NCBI GenBank assembly: GCA_028713395.1
Contig: JAQTOJ010000079.1
Coordinates: 1-8,119 of the forward strand
Reading direction: 5' to 3'
Length of the DNA stretch: 8,119 nucleotides
Source: Dehalococcoidales bacterium
Lineage (GTDB): Bacteria; Chloroflexota; Dehalococcoidia; Dehalococcoidales; Fen-1064
The position numbers and the translations under genes are program-made. Position 1 is the stretch's first letter; the number at the start of each line of letters is the position of its first letter. Below, piece by piece: positions 5,840 through 8,119 of the stretch. A model generated the notes under the pieces. It saw only the letters and a program-made list of their open reading frames with translations, was not told the DNA's origin and searched no databases.

Positions 5840-6076
5840 TCAGCCTTTGATGAGTTTTTTGACTCCCTGATAGGTGATGAAGGCCCCGACGATAATGATG
5901 AGAATGCCGAGAATGGCGAAGGGATCGTCTTTGAGGCGGGCGAACTCATCGCCGATCAAGCCGAAGGCGCCGATAAAGCCGTCCCAGTTGATTTCCGGGC
6001 TTTTCCACATACCGATACCGAGCATGAGAATGACCACCCCGCCCAGCATAAGGACGAATCCTTTGATTCTACTCAT
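5840..6076 (-). CDS. Small two-helix membrane protein, unknown function
   Basis: Reading from ATG at 6076 gives 78 residues. TM1 is ~7-24 (FVLMLGGVVILMLGIGMW), TM2 is ~54-70 (AILGILIIIVGAFITYQG), and they are joined by a ~29-residue loop with WDGFIGAFGLIGDEFARLKD. The C-tail is basic (VKKLIKG). ATG 6076 is preferred to the upstream TTG at 6094, because AAGGGA (complement of 6086-6091) lies 9 bases before the ATG and nothing suitable precedes the TTG. The charge pattern (basic ends) suggests both termini are in the cytoplasm with the loop outside. I do not recognise the family. Its own promoter is at 6164-6192. The receiver gene lies 85 bases downstream on the same strand, so a shared membrane-stress or signalling role is possible but not shown. 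Confidence 0.75.
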   Translation of the reverse strand: MSRIKGFVLMLGGVVILMLGIGMWKSPEINWDGFIGAFGLIGDEFARLKDDPFAILGILIIIVGAFITYQGVKKLIKG

Positions 6077-6163
6077 TTTGTTCTTTCCCTTCAACCAAAT
6101 GCCAATTGGAGACCGGAGCTAAAGGGGTAAACGGCGGGGGATAACTGCGGTTCCTGAGGTACT

Positions 6164-6192
6164 ATTCTAGCAATGAATGGGGGGAATGTCTA
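6164..6192 (-). promoter_or_regulatory. Sigma70-like promoter of the small membrane protein gene
   Basis: On the minus strand, TAGACA (complement of 6187-6192) and TAGAAT (complement of 6164-6169) are separated by 17 bases. Each matches 5/6 of consensus. The predicted transcript starts near 6157, giving a leader of about 80 bases before ATG 6076. Confidence 0.62.
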
Positions 6193-6253
6193 GAGAAGGC
6201 GATGAGTGGGATTTTTCTTGTTAGAAATAGAGAACCCTATCCAGGCACAACGA

Positions 6254-6290
6254 CCCTCACCTTAATCCTCTCCCATGAAGGGCGAGGAGG
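6254..6290. repeat. CCCTCACCTTAATCCTCTCCC-type interspersed repeat
   Basis: CCCTCACCTTAATCCTC, then TCCCATGAAGGGCGAGGAGG, forms an imperfect palindrome (CTCTCCC opposite GGGCGAG around ATGAA). Sequences of the form 'CCCTCACCCTAA...CTCTCCC...GGGAGAGG' are common non-coding repeats in environmental bacteria. This is a slightly worn copy. Confidence 0.5.
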
Positions 6291-6297
6291 ATTCACG

Positions 6298-6323
6298 AGA
6301 CGGAGGGCATTCGCCCTCCGTCT
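6298..6323 (-). terminator. Perfect 11-bp hairpin (possible terminator)
   Basis: AGACGGAGGGC (6298-6308) is fully complementary to GCCCTCCGTCT (6313-6323) around a 4-base loop ATTC. It sits downstream of the minus-strand DUF4145-like gene and upstream of the next minus-strand promoter. A T-run is missing on both strands, so termination is unproven. It could be a repeat element. Confidence 0.45.
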
Positions 6324-6447
6324 TCTGGAACTACTGCCTGGGCACATCCAGATTACAGCTTGCCAAAGAACACAAAATTGTAAGCAAATAGCTTGGTTTA
6401 CTAAGTAGACATAACTAGATGACAGAAGAAATTATGCAAATGGACAA

Positions 6448-6988
6448 TTAGCTGATTTTGTTCAGTATGCGAACTGTTGCCGACAGCATAGATGGGATAT
6501 CTGATAAGGACATTAATTCTGCTTTGTGGATTGCATCCCTAGTTACTAAACGACTCGCATGGGCTAATCCAATTTCAACTGGATCAAGAATTTCCTTTGC
6601 ATTTTCTATTTTGGTGTATAAATCTTTTCCCTCTATTCCTTTTTCAGTCAACGCAATTTTCTATACAAGAACGGCACATTGCCACCGCCGCATCTGGAGA
6701 GCCATTCCTAAAACACATTTCGGCTTCACTATATAATGTCTTTACAGATTTTGATAATGAAGAGCTAATAGTACCATAACTACTTACTCCAGATACGTAA
6801 ACGATAGTATTATTAATGATTTCAAAACCTGTCCCCGCTTTACAATCCCGACAAATAGCACTACCGATTATTTTGAATGTATATCCCCCTTCAAAGGGCT
6901 GGTTCCAATAATTTATTGGTCCAGTATTAATTTCAAAGTGTTTTGTGACAACTTCCACATTGCAAATATGGCATATTACATACCTCAA
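6448..6988 (-). pseudogene. Zinc-ribbon/DUF4145-like protein, broken by a one-base insertion
   Basis: Two minus-strand frames join into one protein. The first (from TTG at 6988) has CxxC pairs at C6/C9 and C46/C49, a zinc-ribbon arrangement, then the helical SEAEMCFRNGSPDAAVAMCR segment typical of DUF4145. It stops after IENCVD at 6647. The second continues in another frame: LTEKGIEGKDLYTKIENAKE, then RLVTRDAIHKAELMS. Removing one T of the minus-strand AATTGCG (complement of 6655 or 6656) reads IEN-A-LTEKGIEG with no loss. The span of 541 bases is one more than a multiple of three, giving 179 residues if repaired. DUF4145 proteins are of unknown function and often occur near restriction or defence genes. 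The gene is much more AT-rich than its neighbours, which suggests transfer. No ribosome site precedes the TTG. The break may be a real mutation, a sequencing error or programmed slippage. Confidence 0.75.
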
Positions 6989-7005
6989 ATGTAGTAAACG
7001 TTTGC

Positions 7006-7034
7006 ATTATAGCACTCTAACATTTTTCTCCAAA
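7006..7034 (-). promoter_or_regulatory. Promoter of the DUF4145-like gene (perfect TATAAT)
   Basis: On the minus strand, a perfect TATAAT (complement of 7006-7011) is preceded at 17 bases by TTTGGA (complement of 7029-7034). The predicted start near 6999 leaves only about 11 bases before the TTG at 6988, so the message would be nearly leaderless. It diverges from the T-box promoter. Confidence 0.55.
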
Positions 7035-7062
7035 CTGAAAAACTACCAACACCGGCTGGCAC

Positions 7063-7092
7063 TTGACAGGTTTTTTAGAATTATGTTATCTT
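7063..7092 (+). promoter_or_regulatory. Promoter of the T-box/trpB2 unit
   Basis: A perfect TTGACA (7063-7068) and TATCTT (7087-7092) are 18 bases apart. Transcription would begin near 7099, just before the T-box Stem I. Confidence 0.6.
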
Positions 7093-7099
7093 AAGGATT

Positions 7100-7388
7100 A
7101 ATCGAATAAGGTAAAGGCTGAGAACGAGACTAGTAAGTCTTCAGCGGGGTAACAGAGAGCCGGGGAGGGTGTGAACCCGGCGCCAGCGCAGACACTGAAT
7201 GGGCTCGGGAGCCGCAAACAGAACATCGGAAGATAAGTAGGCTTTGCCGCCAGGGAAGCGTTAAGAATCCCGGGATATTAGGAAGAATTCCAGTATTCCA
7301 TAAAGTGTCCCGACATGTAATCGGGGAAAACAGGGTGGTACCACGGTAGGTTAGCCTCTCGTCCCTTTCAGGATGAGAGGCTTTTTTT
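7100..7388 (+). ncRNA. T-box riboswitch, tRNA-Trp specific
   Basis: This is a cis-acting leader that senses uncharged tRNA. Stem I base is GGCT (7116-7119) with AGCC (7210-7213), then CGAG (7125-7128) with CTCG (7204-7207). The specifier loop has AGTA (7132-7135) on the 5' side and GAATGG (7197-7202) on the 3' side, closed by GTCT (7137-7140) with AGAC (7190-7193). The specifier codon is TGG at 7200-7202, read in the standard GAA-NNN-purine context, which decodes as tryptophan. The conserved T-box AGGGTGGTACCACGG is at 7332-7346, with TGGT (7336-7339) to pair with the tRNA acceptor end, followed by the terminator. Uncharged tRNA-Trp should stabilise the antiterminator and let transcription reach trpB2, while charged tRNA allows termination. 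The 5' boundary is approximate. The Trp specifier agrees with the gene downstream. Confidence 0.93.
7353..7388 (+). terminator. T-box intrinsic terminator
   Basis: AGCCTCTCGTCC (7353-7364) pairs with GGATGAGAGGCT (7371-7382) as a 12-bp stem with one G-U, loop CTTTCA, then a run of seven T (7382-7388). It competes with the T-box antiterminator that starts just upstream. Confidence 0.92.
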
Positions 7389-7566
7389 ATGGGCAAAAAT
7401 AATTCCAGGAGGCAAAGGGTGTTAAAAGGCAGGTACTGGCCCGGAGGGCCAAACAACATATAATCCGAAATACGAATATCGAAATCCGAAAGCCTAAATC
7501 CGAAACAAATCGTAATGACCAAATAACCAAAATATAAAAGATAAACAAGTTTAAGGAGAAGACAAA
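7389..7566 (+). other. Spacer between T-box terminator and trpB2
   Basis: This untranslated spacer of 178 bases holds AGGAGG at 7407-7412, a 14-codon GTG-started mini-ORF (7419-7463, VLKGRYWPGGPNNI), a 6-bp hairpin TGGCCC-GGA-GGGCCA (7437-7451), and an AT-rich repeat. The mini-ORF is not claimed as a gene. The trpB2 ribosome site AAGGAG is at 7553-7558. Confidence 0.5.
7462..7511. repeat. AT-rich 'AATCCGAAA/CGAATATCG' repeat tract
   Basis: Units AATCCGAAA, CGAATATCGAAATCCGAAA and AAATCCGAAACAAA follow each other with small changes. On the minus strand it would read as spurious peptide 'FRISDLGFRI'-like, a familiar artefact of this intergenic repeat. A worn copy is at 1625-1660. Confidence 0.55.
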
Positions 7567-8119
7567 ATGGATAAGAACCAGACCAAATACATTCTGAGTG
7601 AAAAAGAGATGCCGACCGCCTGGTATAACATCCAGGCCGACCTGCCGGAACCTTTGCCGCCGATGCTGCATCCCCAGACTCTGGAACCGACGCAACTGCC
7701 GCCTTTCCTGTTTGTGGATGAGATCAACAAGCAGGAATTCAGCAAAGAACGGTACATTGAAATCCCGGAAGAAGTGCAGGCGATCTATAAATCATGGAGG
7801 CCGACCACCCTTTACCGCGCTCACCGGTTGGAAAAAGCTTTGGATACTCCCGCGAAAATCTACTATAAGTTCGAAGGTTCCAGTCCTGCAGGCAGTCACA
7901 AACCGAATACGGCCGTCGCCCAGGCTTACTACAATAAAAAAGCCGGCATCCGCCGCATCACCACGGAAACCGGCGCCGGACAGTGGGGCAGCGCGCTGGC
8001 GCTGGCCTGTTCTTACTTCGGCATTGAACTGAAGGTTTACATGGTACGCGTGAGCTACCAGCAGAAACCCTACCGCCGCAACTTGATGGAAGTCTGGGGC
8101 GCGAAATGCGTGGCCAGTC
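7567..8119 (+). CDS. trpB2: Tryptophan synthase beta chain, TrpB2 type (N-terminal part)
   Basis: The first 184 residues are present and the gene runs off the window. TrpB uses pyridoxal phosphate to make tryptophan from serine and indole. K112 in PAGSHKPNTA is the expected PLP-binding lysine, matching the TrpB 'GSHK' motif. ETGAGQWG (E134-G141) holds the catalytic glutamate (E134) and the serine-carboxylate loop. Trp at the 'QWG' position, not the His of 'QHG', marks the TrpB2 group. The long N-terminal lead (PTAWYNIQADLPEPLPPMLH) and RPTTLYRAHRLE are also TrpB2-like. AAGGAG lies 8 bases before ATG 7567. The gene follows a Trp-specific T-box, so it should respond to tryptophan starvation. 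TrpB2 often works without a TrpA partner, which fits a single gene here, though what lies downstream is unseen. Confidence 0.95.
   Translation, partial: MDKNQTKYILSEKEMPTAWYNIQADLPEPLPPMLHPQTLEPTQLPPFLFVDEINKQEFSKERYIEIPEEVQAIYKSWRPTTLYRAHRLEKALDTPAKIYYKFEGSSPAGSHKPNTAVAQAYYNKKAGIRRITTETGAGQWGSALALACSYFGIELKVYMVRVSYQQKPYRRNLMEVWGAKCVAS

Larger units (their letters stand above)
6193..6447. other. Non-coding gap with repeat and hairpin
   Basis: No gene is supported. A frame at 6202-6408 on the plus strand starts without a ribosome site and reads through a repeat and a perfect palindrome, so it is discounted. The gap separates the end of the broken DUF4145-like gene from the promoter at 6164-6192. 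Base composition turns AT-rich from about 6390 onward. Confidence 0.6.

Noticed and set aside
5389..6130. Plus-strand frames opposite the receiver and membrane genes
   Set aside because: The minus-strand receiver has all conserved catalytic residues, and the membrane protein has clear helices and a promoter.
6202..6408. Plus-strand frame of 68 codons
   Set aside because: It contains a common intergenic repeat and a perfect 11-bp palindrome, and has no ribosome site.
7389..7463. ATG-started 24-codon frame right after the T-box terminator
   Set aside because: The ATG follows the T-run with no ribosome site. Only the shorter GTG-started form has one, and that is listed as a speculative finding.
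7130..7695. Minus-strand frames opposite the T-box and spacer
   Set aside because: They are antisense to a well-supported T-box, and the 'FRISDLGFRI'-like peptide is a known artefact of this repeat type.

Overview
The window looks like a bacterial chromosome segment in which a run of tailed-phage virion genes (left two thirds) sits next to ordinary host genes (right third). The host is probably a Chloroflexota bacterium, perhaps Dehalococcoidia. Three things point that way: a tRNA-dependent T-box leader on a TrpB2-type tryptophan synthase gene, Shine-Dalgarno-led genes with sigma70-like promoters and several TTG starts, and GC-moderate intergenic DNA full of short imperfect palindromes typical of such environmental genomes. 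The taxonomic call is inference, not proof.

Bases 1-2359 (+ strand) hold a compact head module: the C-terminal end of an SPP1-gp6-like portal protein, a coiled-coil scaffold-like protein, an HK97-fold-type major capsid protein, a hairpin-containing gap, and a head-tail adaptor-like protein. Bases 2360-2907 contain no convincing gene. They hold a cluster of REP-like palindromes of host type just where head-closure, tail-tube and tape-measure genes would normally be. Bases 2908-5377 (+) hold a small two-helix membrane protein, a large tail/baseplate-hub-like protein with an N-terminal sialidase-like (Asp-box) region, and a 70-residue beta-rich protein. The three are tightly packed (ATGA overlap, 2-base gap) and probably translated as a unit.

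Bases 5374-6192 (- strand) hold a stand-alone response-regulator receiver protein, whose end overlaps the last phage-like gene by four bases, and a small two-helix membrane protein. Each has its own recognisable promoter. Bases 6193-6447 are non-coding, with a repeat and a strong hairpin. Bases 6448-6988 (-) are an AT-rich zinc-ribbon/DUF4145-like gene broken by one extra base. It is driven by a promoter that diverges from the next operon.

Bases 7063-7566 carry a promoter, a complete T-box leader with Trp specifier TGG, an antiterminator and an intrinsic terminator, then a spacer with repeats and a possible 14-codon mini-ORF. The leader controls trpB2 (7567 to window end), so uncharged tRNA-Trp should turn on tryptophan synthesis.

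The main biological interest lies in three places. The structural phage island seems to lack core tail genes and carries host repeats, so it may be a decaying or domesticated prophage, or a gene-transfer-agent-like cluster. The tail protein is an unusual fusion. The T-box/trpB2 leader has a repeat-like palindrome and a mini-ORF in it.
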